The notes under the pieces were generated by a model. The model saw nothing but the letters and a program-made list of their open reading frames with translations. It had not been told where the DNA came from and searched no databases. From positions 1 through 64,000 of the forward strand of contig JAJEEO010000019.1 of NCBI GenBank assembly GCA_022820925.1: a DNA stretch of 64,000 bases. The letters are read 5' to 3'. Positions within the stretch are counted from its first letter, which is position 1. Each line of letters begins with the position of its first letter. Below are positions 23,649-34,672 of the stretch, one piece after another. A program made the translations under genes and the position numbers. The DNA is from Acidimicrobiia bacterium. GTDB lineage: Bacteria > Actinomycetota > Acidimicrobiia > Acidimicrobiales > Poriferisodalaceae.

Positions 23649-26600
23649 GCGCAGCCCCCACGGCGGCCCTGCGTGCGCTGACCGAGCGTCTCAATCGTGA
23701 CCCGGGCTTCGTCTCGATGGTCGGAAGATCGTCTGGCTCCATTGCCGTCGCCCAGGGGGCCCGTCCGTTCGTCGCAGCAGGATTGGCGGCCCAAGGGTCG
23801 CGTGCACCGGTCCTCGTGGTGACTGCGACGGCCCAGGAGGCCGAGCGCTGGACTGACGACCTCGCCACGTGGCTGGGCGCCGATCGCGTGGCGCTGTTCG
23901 CCGCGTGGGAGACGCTGCCGTTCGAACGAGTGAGCCCAGCGACCGAGACCATGGGACGCCGGTTGGAGGTGCTGGCGGCGCTGCAATCGCAGTCGCCGGG
24001 CCACGACGTGCCTGAAGTCATCGTGGCCCCGATCCGGTCGCTGCTCCAGCGGCTCAGTCCTGCGGCCTGCACCGGCGGGATGACCGCGTTGGAGGTGGCC
24101 AAGGGCGGCCGATGCGACCTCAGCGAGCTGGTGACTGAGCTGGCGGGGTGGGGATACCGGCGGGAGCACCAGGTGGAGCACCGGGGTGAGTTCGCCGTGC
24201 GCGGCGGGATCGTGGATGTCTTCTGCCCGACTGCCGACGCACCGGTGCGCATCGACCTGTGGGGCGACGAGGTGGATCGCCTGACGGAGTTCTCGGTGTC
24301 CGATCAGCGCTCGGTCGCCGACCTCGCCCAGACGCGCCTGCTTCCGGCGCGCGAACTGCGCCCCGATGCCGCCATGCGCCGCCGAGCGGCCGAGTTGGCC
24401 ATCAGCGAACCATGGTGCCGTGAGCACATGGAACGTCTGGCCCGCGGCGAGCTGTTCGACGGGATGGAGTCGTGGCTCCCGTGGCTCACGGACGAGGACA
24501 TCGTGCTGCCGGATTTGCTCGGTTCGGGCGCATTGGTGCTGCTGAACGAGCCACGGCGGTTGGCTGACCGCGCGGCCGACATAGCTGCGGAGACCGATGA
24601 CCTGACTCGCTCGCTTGCGGTGACCTGGGGCCTGCGCGGCGTCGACAGCACCCACCTGCGCGATGACGACGGTCACCACAATGGCCACCAGAACGGCGAG
24701 GGAGCTGAGCAATCACACTCTCCCCTCGGCACGCTTCGGAGGCTCCACGTGCCGTTCGACCGGTTGCTCTCACGCTTTGAGGGGGCCGTCTGGTCCGTCG
24801 ACTCGACGGCGGCCCCGACTTCCGCCGGCGACCCTGGACCCGGCATCTCCACCGAGCTGTGGACTCCAGCAGCCGGCGATCCCACACGGCTCGTGGCGCA
24901 GCTACGCCGCCTGGTCACCGGCGCTGAGCCGCCCGTTGCAGGAGCGGAGCGAACCCTTGTGATAGTGGCCGCGGAGGGCGAAGGCTCCGCCGCACGCCTT
25001 GCCGACGCGCTCCGCGCCGAGGAGGTTCCCCTGCGCCTGCACCGCGATGGCGCAGCGTTCACTCTCCAGCCGGGTGGGCAGGTTGTGGTTGCACCGCTGG
25101 AGCAGGGCTTCATCGCACCTGCTGCCGGGATCGCCGTGCTGCCCGAAGCCGAGTTCACCGGCCGCCGCCGGGTCCACAGGGCCGCACGCCGCAGAACCGC
25201 CCTCACGCCGACGTTCGAGGACCTCAGCATCGGAGACTTCGTCGTTCATCATCATCACGGCATCGCTCGCTACGCGGGTCTGGTTCGCCGGGCATTCGGC
25301 GACGACGAGCGCGACTACCTCGAGTTGGAGTTCCGGGGCACCGACCGGCTGTACCTGCCCACCGAGCAGATCGACTTCATCCGTCCCTACATCGGCGGCG
25401 AGACTCCGCGCCTCAGCCGCATGGGCGGCAGCGACTTCCAGCGGCAGAAGGCCAAAGTGCGCGCTGCCGTGTCCGAGATCGCCCAGGAACTGGTGGTGCT
25501 GTACCAGCGGCGCATCACCACGGCGGGCAACGCATTCGATCCTGACGCAGGGGGCATGTCCGATCTGGCCGACAGCTTCGGCTACACGCCCACGCCGGAT
25601 CAGCGTCGCACCATCGACGACGTTCTGGCCGACATGGCCGAGCCCGTCCCGATGGACCGCCTCGTGTGCGGCGATGTCGGCTTCGGCAAGACGGAGGTGG
25701 CTGTGCGCGCGGCCTTCTGTGCGGTCGCCGCCGGCAAGCAGGCCGCGGTGTTGGTGCCGACAACCTTGCTCGCCCAGCAGCACCACCAGACGTTCGCCGA
25801 GCGCTACGCCGATCACGCAGTACGCGTCGAGGTGCTCAGCCGGTTCCTCACCCCAGCAGAGCAGCGCTCGGTCATCGCCGGGCTGGCCGACGGCAGCACC
25901 GATGTCGTCATCGGCACGCATCGCCTGCTGTCAGGCGACGTGAAGTTCAAGAACCTGGGCCTCTTGGTCGTCGACGAGGAGCAGCGCTTCGGCGTCAGCC
26001 ACAAGGAGTCCATCAAGCACTTGCGCGCCGAGGTGGACGTGCTCACGCTGACCGCCACGCCTATTCCCCGCACGCTGGAGATGGCGCTCACCGGCATCCG
26101 GGACCTGTCGCTGTTGCAGACGCCCCCCGCCGAGCGCCAGCCGATCCTCACCTACGTCGGTCCGTACGACGAACGCGCTGTCAGCGAGGCGATCCGGCGT
26201 GAGCTGCTGCGTGAGGGCCAGGTGTTCTTCGTGCACAACCGGGTCGCGGACATCGACCGTGTAGCAGCGGAGCTGGCTGCGCTGGTGCCTGAGGCACGCA
26301 TTGCGGTAGCGCACGGTCAGATGGATGAAGGCACGCTCGAGCAGGTCGTGATCGATTTCTGGGAGGGCAACTACGACGTGCTGGTGTGCACGACGATCAT
26401 CGAGTCGGGCATCGACATGCCCAGCGTCAACACCCTCGTCGTGGATCGTGCCGATCTGCTCGGCTTGGGGCAACTGCACCAGATCCGCGGCCGGGTGGGC
26501 CGCTCGGGCCAGCGTGCGTATGCCTACCTGTTCCACCCCGAGGGTCGGTCGCTGAGCGAGGAGGCCTATGAGCGCCTCCGCACGATCGGAGAGTCGACCG

Positions 26601-27229
26601 AGCTGGGCTCGGGTTACCGCATCGCCATGAGAGATCTGCAGCTGCGCGGCGCCGGCAACCTGCTGAGCGGCGTGCAGTCGGGCCACATCGCCGCGGTCGG
26701 CTACGACCTCTACTGCGAGCTGGTCAGCGAAGCCGTGGCGGAACTGAGCGGTGAGACGCCCCCCCAGCCGGCCGATATCGTCATCGACCTGCCGCTCGTG
26801 GCGCATCTGCCCGACGAGTACGTGGTCGATGAGACCGGACGCTTAGAGGCGTACCGCAGGCTCGGTGCGGTGACCGAGCTGGTCGAGGTGGCCGACATCG
26901 AAGCCGAGTGGATCGATCGCTACGGTCAGGTGCCCGCCGAAGCCCAAACGCTGCTGCACATAGCGCTGTTGCGTGCCGAGTGCCACCGGCTGGGCATGCG
27001 GACCGTGGCATTCGCACCCGGCCACGACGGCGGGAGGGTGCGACTGGGACCGCTGGAGCTGACCGCCAGTGAGGAGCTCCGCATGAAGCGCATCTGTGCG
27101 GGCACGCCCTTTACGGCGGCCCGCTACAAGGCCGACGCGAACGAGGTCCAGCTGTCGGTGCGGGCGCTCAGGCCGGCCGCAGTCGGGCAGCTCTTCGAGT
27201 TCTGCCAGCAGCTGCGACCGCCGTCTTGA
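23645..27229 (+). CDS. mfd: transcription-repair coupling factor
   Basis: Removes RNA polymerase stalled at DNA damage and recruits UvrA. The 1194-residue protein contains the UvrB-like N-terminal module, the RNA-polymerase-interacting (CarD-like) domain starting near residue 524 ([20 protein letters not shown]), and the RecG-like translocase with Walker [12 protein letters not shown] near residue 677, DEEQRFGV near 775, [10 protein letters not shown], and the [18 protein letters not shown] and [10 protein letters not shown] helicase motifs. The C-terminal inhibitory domain is complete. There is a His/Asn-rich insertion ([16 protein letters not shown]) near residue 340, probably a surface loop. 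It starts at GTG 23645 overlapping pth. Confidence 0.97.
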   Translation: MSAAPTAALRALTERLNRDPGFVSMVGRSSGSIAVAQGARPFVAAGLAAQGSRAPVLVVTATAQEAERWTDDLATWLGADRVALFAAWETLPFERVSPATETMGRRLEVLAALQSQSPGHDVPEVIVAPIRSLLQRLSPAACTGGMTALEVAKGGRCDLSELVTELAGWGYRREHQVEHRGEFAVRGGIVDVFCPTADAPVRIDLWGDEVDRLTEFSVSDQRSVADLAQTRLLPARELRPDAAMRRRAAELAISEPWCREHMERLARGELFDGMESWLPWLTDEDIVLPDLLGSGALVLLNEPRRLADRAADIAAETDDLTRSLAVTWGLRGVDSTHLRDDDGHHNGHQNGEGAEQSHSPLGTLRRLHVPFDRLLSRFEGAVWSVDSTAAPTSAGDPGPGISTELWTPAAGDPTRLVAQLRRLVTGAEPPVAGAERTLVIVAAEGEGSAARLADALRAEEVPLRLHRDGAAFTLQPGGQVVVAPLEQGFIAPAAGIAVLPEAEFTGRRRVHRAARRRTALTPTFEDLSIGDFVVHHHHGIARYAGLVRRAFGDDERDYLELEFRGTDRLYLPTEQIDFIRPYIGGETPRLSRMGGSDFQRQKAKVRAAVSEIAQELVVLYQRRITTAGNAFDPDAGGMSDLADSFGYTPTPDQRRTIDDVLADMAEPVPMDRLVCGDVGFGKTEVAVRAAFCAVAAGKQAAVLVPTTLLAQQHHQTFAERYADHAVRVEVLSRFLTPAEQRSVIAGLADGSTDVVIGTHRLLSGDVKFKNLGLLVVDEEQRFGVSHKESIKHLRAEVDVLTLTATPIPRTLEMALTGIRDLSLLQTPPAERQPILTYVGPYDERAVSEAIRRELLREGQVFFVHNRVADIDRVAAELAALVPEARIAVAHGQMDEGTLEQVVIDFWEGNYDVLVCTTIIESGIDMPSVNTLVVDRADLLGLGQLHQIRGRVGRSGQRAYAYLFHPEGRSLSEEAYERLRTIGESTELGSGYRIAMRDLQLRGAGNLLSGVQSGHIAAVGYDLYCELVSEAVAELSGETPPQPADIVIDLPLVAHLPDEYVVDETGRLEAYRRLGAVTELVEVADIEAEWIDRYGQVPAEAQTLLHIALLRAECHRLGMRTVAFAPGHDGGRVRLGPLELTASEELRMKRICAGTPFTAARYKADANEVQLSVRALRPAAVGQLFEFCQQLRPPS

Positions 27230-27264
27230 CGAGGAGCGTCAGCACCGCCGACGCGGCAACCACC

Positions 27265-27270
27265 TAGCCT
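27265..27270 (+). promoter_or_regulatory. -10 box of the SurA-like lipoprotein gene (leaderless)
   Basis: TAGCCT with a 7-bp gap to GTG 27278. This placement favours GTG 27278 over ATG 27299 as the start. Confidence 0.5.
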
Positions 27271-27277
27271 GCCCCCA

Positions 27278-28348
27278 GTGCGTGCCGACCGAAGTTCCAT
27301 GTCTCGACGAATTCTGCTGTTGGCACTGCTGGTGTTCGGGGCGTTCGCGTGCAGCGACGACGGCAACGTCGTGACGATCCACACCGAGGTTCTCCAGGAA
27401 GACTTCGAAGCGGTCGACGCCGATGATGACGGCGTCGTGACGCGTGATGCCCTCGATCGCGATGCCGAGCTTGCGGCCGAACAAGCAGCGCTCGCAGAAG
27501 AAGAAGCTGCGCTCGAAGCCGAACGTGCCGAGCGAGCGGCCCAACGTGCAGAACAAGAGGCCCTCGCCAGGGCAGTATTCGAGGATGGCAGCGCTGTTGC
27601 GGCGAGTTTCCCCGGCGGGCAGCTCTCGGTGGCCCAGGTGCGCGCGAGCCTGGCCGCCTCGCCGACATCGCTGATGGACGATCCGCAGAACCCGACTCAC
27701 GAGGAGTTCGTCTCCCGGCTGACATCAATGCTGCAGCTGCGACTGGCCGCAGTCGCACTCGACGAGCTTGGCTTTCCCGTTGACATCGACGCATCCGATG
27801 AGGACATCAATGCGCAAGTGCAGGCGCATCTCGAGGGGCCGTTCGAAGAATTCGCGCAGCAGCGCAGCATCGCCGAGGACCCCAGCATCGAGCGCCTCGC
27901 GACACCTCACTGCGTGAGTGCGCTGGCGCTGACGACCGAGGCCGACGCCATCGCGGCCGCCCAGCGCGTGCGGGCAGGAGAGTCCGTGGGAGACGTTGCG
28001 GCAGACGTCAACCTGCCCAACCTGACACAGTCTGACGGTGCGATCGGTTGTGGCCTGCCCTTCGATCTGGGTTTCAGCAACGAGATGGTTCTGGCGCTGC
28101 TCGAGATCAATCCGGGCGAGCTGACCGAGCCGATCCTGCTGCCGTCCGCAGCAAGTCCTACCGGCGAGCTCTGGGTGGTGATGCACCTCGACGACGTGCA
28201 GCGCGACCAGGCCGACCTGTCGGCGATCGGACCGTTCGCGGGCCGCGTGCTGACCGAGATCATGGTCGGGTATGAGGTGGCCGTGACCCCAGAGCTCGGT
28301 ACATGGGATCCCAGCAGTCTCCGCGTGTCCATGCCGTACCTTCCCTGA
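27278..28348 (+). CDS. SurA/PrsA-like lipoprotein with parvulin-type domain
   Basis: A 356-residue exported protein, predicted as an extracytoplasmic folding factor. The signal ends in GAFAC (Cys25). After it come an EF-hand-like segment DADDDGVVTRDAL and a charged coiled coil (about residues 60-95, Ala/Glu-rich). A SurA-N-like helical part follows, and the C-terminal parvulin-like domain has the pattern H-C-V-S-A-L, EADAIAAAQRVRAGE, IGCGLP, and LLEINPGELTEPILL. The two Cys replacing common residues could form a disulfide. In Mycobacterium tuberculosis the same position between mfd/mazG and eno holds the lipoprotein LpqU, so the neighbourhood fits but the family differs. Confidence 0.75.
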   Translation: MRADRSSMSRRILLLALLVFGAFACSDDGNVVTIHTEVLQEDFEAVDADDDGVVTRDALDRDAELAAEQAALAEEEAALEAERAERAAQRAEQEALARAVFEDGSAVAASFPGGQLSVAQVRASLAASPTSLMDDPQNPTHEEFVSRLTSMLQLRLAAVALDELGFPVDIDASDEDINAQVQAHLEGPFEEFAQQRSIAEDPSIERLATPHCVSALALTTEADAIAAAQRVRAGESVGDVAADVNLPNLTQSDGAIGCGLPFDLGFSNEMVLALLEINPGELTEPILLPSAASPTGELWVVMHLDDVQRDQADLSAIGPFAGRVLTEIMVGYEVAVTPELGTWDPSSLRVSMPYLP

Positions 28349-28371
28349 CCGGTCCCCTCGAGCGAGTCGTG

Positions 28372-30588
<2,217 letters not shown>

Positions 30589-30615
30589 GACCCCGCCCGG
30601 ACCCGATCCGTCGTC

Positions 30616-31203
30616 TCAATCCGTCATGATCCGGAGCGCGCGTCCGATGATTGCCTCGCGGTGTGCATCGGGATCCACGCCGCTCTGCTCGAGCGAGAGA
30701 CGGATCGTGCCCACGGCTGCCGCCGCTCGGACGCGATCGGTGACATCTGATGAGGACCGCGTGAGCCAGGCGAAGAGATCCCTGGCCTGGGCTCGCAGGC
30801 GCTGACCGACCGCACTCTTCTGGACGTCGACATCGTCGGCAATGAGACGGAACACCACGATGTCGCGCGCCAGCAGGTCGAAGTAGTCGTCAAGAACTTC
30901 CCGCAGTGCCTCCGCAGTCGGCTCCAGTTCGGCCATGCGGACGATGATTGCCTCGCCGTCGCGTTCCATCGGTGCCAGGACGCCGGCGAGCACGTCCTCC
31001 TTGCCGGTGAAGTGGTAGTAGAGCGCAGCGGGCGTGAGGCTGAGTCCCGAGGTGAGCTGGCGGACGGATGTGCCCCGGTATCCCTGTCGTGAGAACAGCT
31101 CACGGGCGCGCCGCAGGATGAGATCCCGAGTGTCCGGGGGCGCAGCCTCGCCTGCGCTGTCCGACGGGTCGCCGGGACCCGCGACGGCCTCGGAGGTCGC
31201 CAC
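30616..31203 (-). CDS. TetR family transcriptional regulator
   Basis: A 195-residue one-component repressor. The N-terminal HTH is clear: RDLILRRARELFSRQGYRGTSVRQLTSGLSLTPAALYYHFTGKEDVL contains the TetR recognition helix pattern (no more than the segment GLSLTPAALYYHF need be matched). The C-terminal ligand domain is helical and unassigned. It starts at GTG with a TAGCTT box 6 bp upstream. It is divergent from the CO-dehydrogenase-type subunit genes, with four palindromes in the 200-bp gap, which it probably binds. Confidence 0.88.
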   Translation of the reverse strand: MATSEAVAGPGDPSDSAGEAAPPDTRDLILRRARELFSRQGYRGTSVRQLTSGLSLTPAALYYHFTGKEDVLAGVLAPMERDGEAIIVRMAELEPTAEALREVLDDYFDLLARDIVVFRLIADDVDVQKSAVGQRLRAQARDLFAWLTRSSSDVTDRVRAAAAVGTIRLSLEQSGVDPDAHREAIIGRALRIMTD

Positions 31204-31209
31204 ATCGCC

Positions 31210-31215
31210 AAGCTA
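31210..31215 (-). promoter_or_regulatory. -10 box of the tetR gene (leaderless)
   Basis: TAGCTT on the minus strand, 6 bp before the GTG start. Confidence 0.5.
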
Positions 31216-31285
31216 CTGCTGCCGTTCCGTGCCCTGTGTCCCCGTGTCGGCGCGTTGTTGCCGGATGGTGCATGATGGTGGCCGC

Positions 31286-31385
31286 TCGGCCCAAGGGCCG
31301 CGCCGAGACACACTCGGCCCCGTGGCCGACGGATAATCTGCTCGGCCTTACGGCCGATGAACAACCTGCTCGGCTTCACGGCCGA
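31286..31385 (+). promoter_or_regulatory. four-site palindromic operator array upstream of coxS
   Basis: Four copies of a 16-bp inverted repeat TCGGCC-N4-GGCCGA begin at 31286, 31314, 31342 and 31370, exactly 28 bp apart (the first ends GGCCGC and the fourth starts TCGGCT). A TAATCT/GATAAT -10 sits inside the second unit. The position between a divergent TetR gene and its likely target suggests operators for that regulator; the regular spacing (not a whole number of 10.5-bp turns) is unusual. Confidence 0.75.
31334..31339 (+). promoter_or_regulatory. candidate -10 box of coxS
   Basis: TAATCT (overlapping GATAAT) between the second and third palindromes; gives a leader of about 65 bases. Confidence 0.4.
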
Positions 31386-31404
31386 CGAGACGGGAGAGGT
31401 CACA

Positions 31405-31875
31405 GTGGAGATCAGCGTCACGGTGAACGGCGAGACGCGCACCGGCGATGTCGAGCCGCGCACGCTGCTCGTGTACTGGCTGCGGGATGACCTGCGGCTG
31501 ACAGGAACCAACGTGGGCTGCGACACGTCCTCGTGCGGAGCCTGCACGGTCCACGTGAACGGCGAGTCTGTGAAGTCGTGCACCATGCTGGCGGTGCAGG
31601 CAGACGGCGAGGACATCCTCACAATCGAGGGTCTGGCGCCATCAGATGACGAGCTGCACCCCATGCAGGAGGCCTTCCGGCAGAACCACGGCCTGCAGTG
31701 CGGCTATTGCACACCGGGCATGGTCATGGCAGCGGTATCGCTGCTCGAGGAGAACCCCAGTCCGACCGAGCGGGAAGTGCGCCTCGGGCTGGAAGGGAAC
31801 CTGTGCCGTTGCACGGGATATCACAACATCGTCAAGTCGGTGCTGGCCTGCGCGGCTGGCGAGACCGCGGCCTGA
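31405..31875 (+). CDS. [2Fe-2S] small subunit of a xanthine dehydrogenase/CO dehydrogenase-type molybdo-hydroxylase (CoxS-like)
   Basis: Electron-transfer subunit of 156 residues. The N-terminal plant ferredoxin-type cluster uses Cys39, Cys44, Cys47 and Cys59 ([16 protein letters not shown]). The C-terminal four-helix domain holds the second cluster with CGYCTPGM and [10 protein letters not shown]. The start is GTG 31405, with a strong GGGAGAGG ribosome site 7 bp upstream; the upstream ATG 31357 would translate the palindrome region. The FAD subunit follows 13 bp later. No large Mo-binding subunit gene is present in the window. Confidence 0.9.
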   Translation: MEISVTVNGETRTGDVEPRTLLVYWLRDDLRLTGTNVGCDTSSCGACTVHVNGESVKSCTMLAVQADGEDILTIEGLAPSDDELHPMQEAFRQNHGLQCGYCTPGMVMAAVSLLEENPSPTEREVRLGLEGNLCRCTGYHNIVKSVLACAAGETAA

Positions 31876-31888
31876 GAGGAGCACAGCA

Positions 31889-32716
31889 ATGATTCCTGCA
31901 GCATTCGACTATGTACGGGCCGGCTCCGCCTCCGAGGCCATCGCATTGCTCGGCGAGCACGGGGACGAGGCCAAACTGCTGGCGGGCGGCCATTCGCTGC
32001 TGCCGATGATGAAGCTGCGCTTGGCAGTGCCCAGCGTGGTTGTCGACATCGGCCGCGTGACCGATCTCAGCTACATCAACGACGGGGGCGACCACATCGC
32101 CATCGGCGCGCTGACCCGGCATCGTGCGCTCGAGACCAGCGACCTGCTGGCGGCTGAGTGCCCCTTGCTCGGGCACGTGGCGGGGGAGGTGGGCGATCCC
32201 CAGGTCCGCCACCGCGGCACGATCGGCGGCTCGCTGGCGCACTCGGACCCTGCGTCGGATCTTCCCGCCGCCGTGCTGGCGCTGGGAGGCACGCTCGTGG
32301 CTCAAGGACCGGGCGGCAGCCGCGAGATTGCGGCCGGCGACTTCTTCACCGGCTACTTCGAATCGGCCCTGGCCGACGACGAGATGCTCACCGAGATCCG
32401 GGTGCCCAAGGCGCCCGGAGACGGCTGGAACTACCAGAAGTTCAACCGGCGGGCACAGGACTGGGCGATTGTGGGCGCAGCCGCAGTGACGGTGAACGGC
32501 GGGACCAACGTGGCGCTGGTGAACATGGGCTCGGTGCCGCTCCGGGCCAGCGCCACCGAGGCTGCGCTGGCAGGCGGCGCATCGGCCGCTGAAGCAGCGG
32601 AGCAGGCCGCTGAAGGCACGGATGCCCCCACCGACCTGAACGCCACTCCCGACTACCGCAACCACCTCGCCCGGGTGCTCACCCGGCGGGCGCTCGAGGC
32701 AGCCGGCGTTTCGTAG
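31889..32716 (+). CDS. FAD-binding medium subunit of a molybdo-hydroxylase (CoxM-like)
   Basis: A 275-residue flavoprotein of the CoxM/XdhB family. FAD-binding motifs are AGGHSLLPMMKLRLA (about residues 32-46) and TIGGSLAHSDPASDLPA, with the CO_deh_flav_C region (WNYQKFNRRAQDWAIVG) following. The start ATG has an AGAGGAGC ribosome site. The subunit passes electrons from the [2Fe-2S] clusters to an acceptor. The genes are only S-M with no L; the substrate is unknown. Confidence 0.9.
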   Translation: MIPAAFDYVRAGSASEAIALLGEHGDEAKLLAGGHSLLPMMKLRLAVPSVVVDIGRVTDLSYINDGGDHIAIGALTRHRALETSDLLAAECPLLGHVAGEVGDPQVRHRGTIGGSLAHSDPASDLPAAVLALGGTLVAQGPGGSREIAAGDFFTGYFESALADDEMLTEIRVPKAPGDGWNYQKFNRRAQDWAIVGAAAVTVNGGTNVALVNMGSVPLRASATEAALAGGASAAEAAEQAAEGTDAPTDLNATPDYRNHLARVLTRRALEAAGVS

Positions 32717-32741
32717 CGCCGCAGCTCAGTTCGCGAGCAGT

Positions 32742-33485
32742 TCAGTCCAAGAGCCCGGTGGCCTGGCCACCGTCGATCAGCAGGCCTGTGCCGGTGATGA
32801 ATTTGGCCTGCTCGCTGCACAGGAACGCCACCGCCGCACCGAAGTCGTCGCAATCGCCGCAGACGTTCATCGGGTTGCTCTTGGCGGCCTGTTCTTGATC
32901 CATCATCTTGGAGACACGATCGCTCCAGTGCGTGCCCGGCTGCGCCGAGTTCACTGTGACCCCGCTCGGAGCCAGTTCCCTGGCGGTGAGCTTGAGGAAG
33001 CTGGTCAGCCCGGCCCGTGCCACTGAGCTTGCGAGCAGGAACGGGATCGGCTGCTTCACGCCGATGCTGGTGATGGCGCACACCCGGCCCCAGCCTCGCT
33101 CGCGCATCGGCGGGATTGCCGCCCGGCACATCTCGATCATGGCCTTGCAGTTCATGTCGAAGGCCATCTGGTAGGCGTCGATCTCGGTGGTGTCGAACAT
33201 GCCCGGCGGGGGGCCCCCAGCGTTGGTGACCAGGATGTCCACCGAACCCAGGCCTTCGATGGCTTGCTCCACGAAGCTGCGTCCGTCGGCCGGGTCGCTC
33301 AAGTCGGCGGTGATCGTCAGTACCTCGCCGTCGATCTCCGCTGCTGCCGCCGCCAGACGGACCGGATCCCGGCCGCAGATGGCCACGCGCACGCCGTCGG
33401 CGGCCAGCGCCTTTGCCGAGCCGAGTCCCAGCCCTGCCGAACCGGCAGCCACTGCCGCGGTCCGTCCTGCAATTCCCAAGTCCAT
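32742..33485 (-). CDS. short-chain dehydrogenase/reductase with atypical active site
   Basis: A 247-residue SDR. The cofactor motif is GSAGLGLGSAKALA (normally TGxxxGIG), with NAGG and the FabG-like tail ITGTGLLIDGGQATG. The catalytic Ser is in AITSIGVKQP, but the YxxxK position reads S-S-V-A-R, so both Tyr and Lys are replaced. This matches the BKR-like SDR subgroup that carries an LS/NxxRxG sequence instead; the true reaction is uncertain. It converges with coxM (25 bp between stops). Confidence 0.82.
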   Translation of the reverse strand: MDLGIAGRTAAVAAGSAGLGLGSAKALAADGVRVAICGRDPVRLAAAAAEIDGEVLTITADLSDPADGRSFVEQAIEGLGSVDILVTNAGGPPPGMFDTTEIDAYQMAFDMNCKAMIEMCRAAIPPMRERGWGRVCAITSIGVKQPIPFLLASSVARAGLTSFLKLTARELAPSGVTVNSAQPGTHWSDRVSKMMDQEQAAKSNPMNVCGDCDDFGAAVAFLCSEQAKFITGTGLLIDGGQATGLLD

Positions 33486-33586
33486 GGCCCGTCCCCTGTC
33501 TCGCCGGGCTGGATTGGCCAGCCCATCTGTGATCGCCCGGAACCGTAGCCAACAGGCGCCAGCCCCTGCGCAGCCCTTGTGGGTCG

Positions 33587-33592
33587 TAGCAT
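33587..33592 (+). promoter_or_regulatory. -10 box of the desaturase gene (leaderless)
   Basis: TAGCAT with 6 bp to GTG 33599. Confidence 0.5.
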
Positions 33593-33598
33593 CGAAGT

Positions 33599-34603
33599 GT
33601 GAGCGTGACTGCTGCGGCGCCGACGCATGACGAGCTCGTGGCCCAGATGACCGGCGGCATGGCGCGTCCCGATCTGCCCGTCTTCGAAGGCTCAGAGCGC
33701 CTGCGTCCCGACGGCCGGCCCACGCCGGCGTTCCGGGCACAATTGCGGCGCATCCCCAACGTCATCAACGCGACCGAGGTCCTTGCGACGCTGGCGGCGC
33801 CGGTGGCCGTCATCGCAGCGGTGATTGCCATCGGCCATCCGCTCGCGGTGGTCGTCGCCGTGCCGATTGTCGGCACGCTGCAGCTGCGGTGGTTCGTCCT
33901 CCATCACGAAGCGGCCCACCGGCTGCTGTTCTCGAACCGCTGGCTGAATGACCGCATCGGCATCAACCTGCTGGGCTGGCTGCTGCTGGGCACCGGCTCG
34001 CACTTCTATCGCCGGGGCCACGCAAACCATCACCGCGACGAATTCGGTCCCAAAGAGCCCGACTTCCTGCTGTATTCCTTCTACCCGATCCCGGCAAAAT
34101 CGCTGGGCCGCAAGCTGCTGCGCGACCTCATGGGCGTATCGGCGTGGCGCATCACCAAGCCTCGCTTCACGGGGCTTGTAAAGCTGAAATATGTGCCGCT
34201 CAGCCTGCGTTTCTTCGCCGGGCAGGCAATCGTGTTCGGCCTGTTCTGGCTGGCCGGACAGCCGTGGCTGTACCTGCTGCTGTGGGTGCTGCCGTGGTTC
34301 ACCTGGTACCAGTTCATCAACCGCCTGCGGGCGATTGCCGAGCACGGCGGCATGACCCGCACCGACGACCGGCGCAATACGACGCACCACATCCGCCAGA
34401 GCTGGCTTGCCCGCGTGCTGTTCGTGCCGTACCACGTCGGCTATCACCTGGCTCACCACGTCGATTCAGGCGTTCCCGCCCGCAATCTCAAGCGACTGCA
34501 GCGGGCGCTGGAAGAGGACGGCTACCTGCCGCCCGAGGCCGCATGGCCCACCTACCGATCGCTGTGGCGTGCCCTCGCCGCAGGATCGGCGACCGCTGCC
34601 TAG
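33599..34603 (+). CDS. membrane fatty acid desaturase family protein
   Basis: A 334-residue di-iron membrane enzyme. The three histidine boxes are present: HHEAAH (about residue 101), RGHANHH (about 141), and YHLAHHV (about 280). Four or more hydrophobic segments surround them (VIAAVIAIGHPLAVVVAV; INLLGWLLLGTG; FFAGQAIVFGLFWLAG; LYLLLWVLPWFTWY). It could desaturate fatty acyl lipids or hydroxylate a related lipid; the sequence does not tell which. Standalone unit. Confidence 0.87.
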   Translation: MSVTAAAPTHDELVAQMTGGMARPDLPVFEGSERLRPDGRPTPAFRAQLRRIPNVINATEVLATLAAPVAVIAAVIAIGHPLAVVVAVPIVGTLQLRWFVLHHEAAHRLLFSNRWLNDRIGINLLGWLLLGTGSHFYRRGHANHHRDEFGPKEPDFLLYSFYPIPAKSLGRKLLRDLMGVSAWRITKPRFTGLVKLKYVPLSLRFFAGQAIVFGLFWLAGQPWLYLLLWVLPWFTWYQFINRLRAIAEHGGMTRTDDRRNTTHHIRQSWLARVLFVPYHVGYHLAHHVDSGVPARNLKRLQRALEEDGYLPPEAAWPTYRSLWRALAAGSATAA

Positions 34604-34658
34604 CGCCGACGCTGTCTCACCGGCGGCGTCAACCCGACGGTCGGGCACCGCGGTCGAA

Positions 34659-34664
34659 TACGTT
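34659..34664 (+). promoter_or_regulatory. -10 box of the aldo/keto reductase gene
   Basis: TACGTT with 8 bp to ATG 34673; leaderless or nearly so. Confidence 0.4.
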
Positions 34665-34672
34665 TCGAGGCC

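Noticed and set aside
31357..31404. ATG 31357 as start of the CoxS-like gene
   Set aside because: It would translate through the palindrome array and lacks a ribosome site; GTG 31405 has GGGAGAGG at the right distance.
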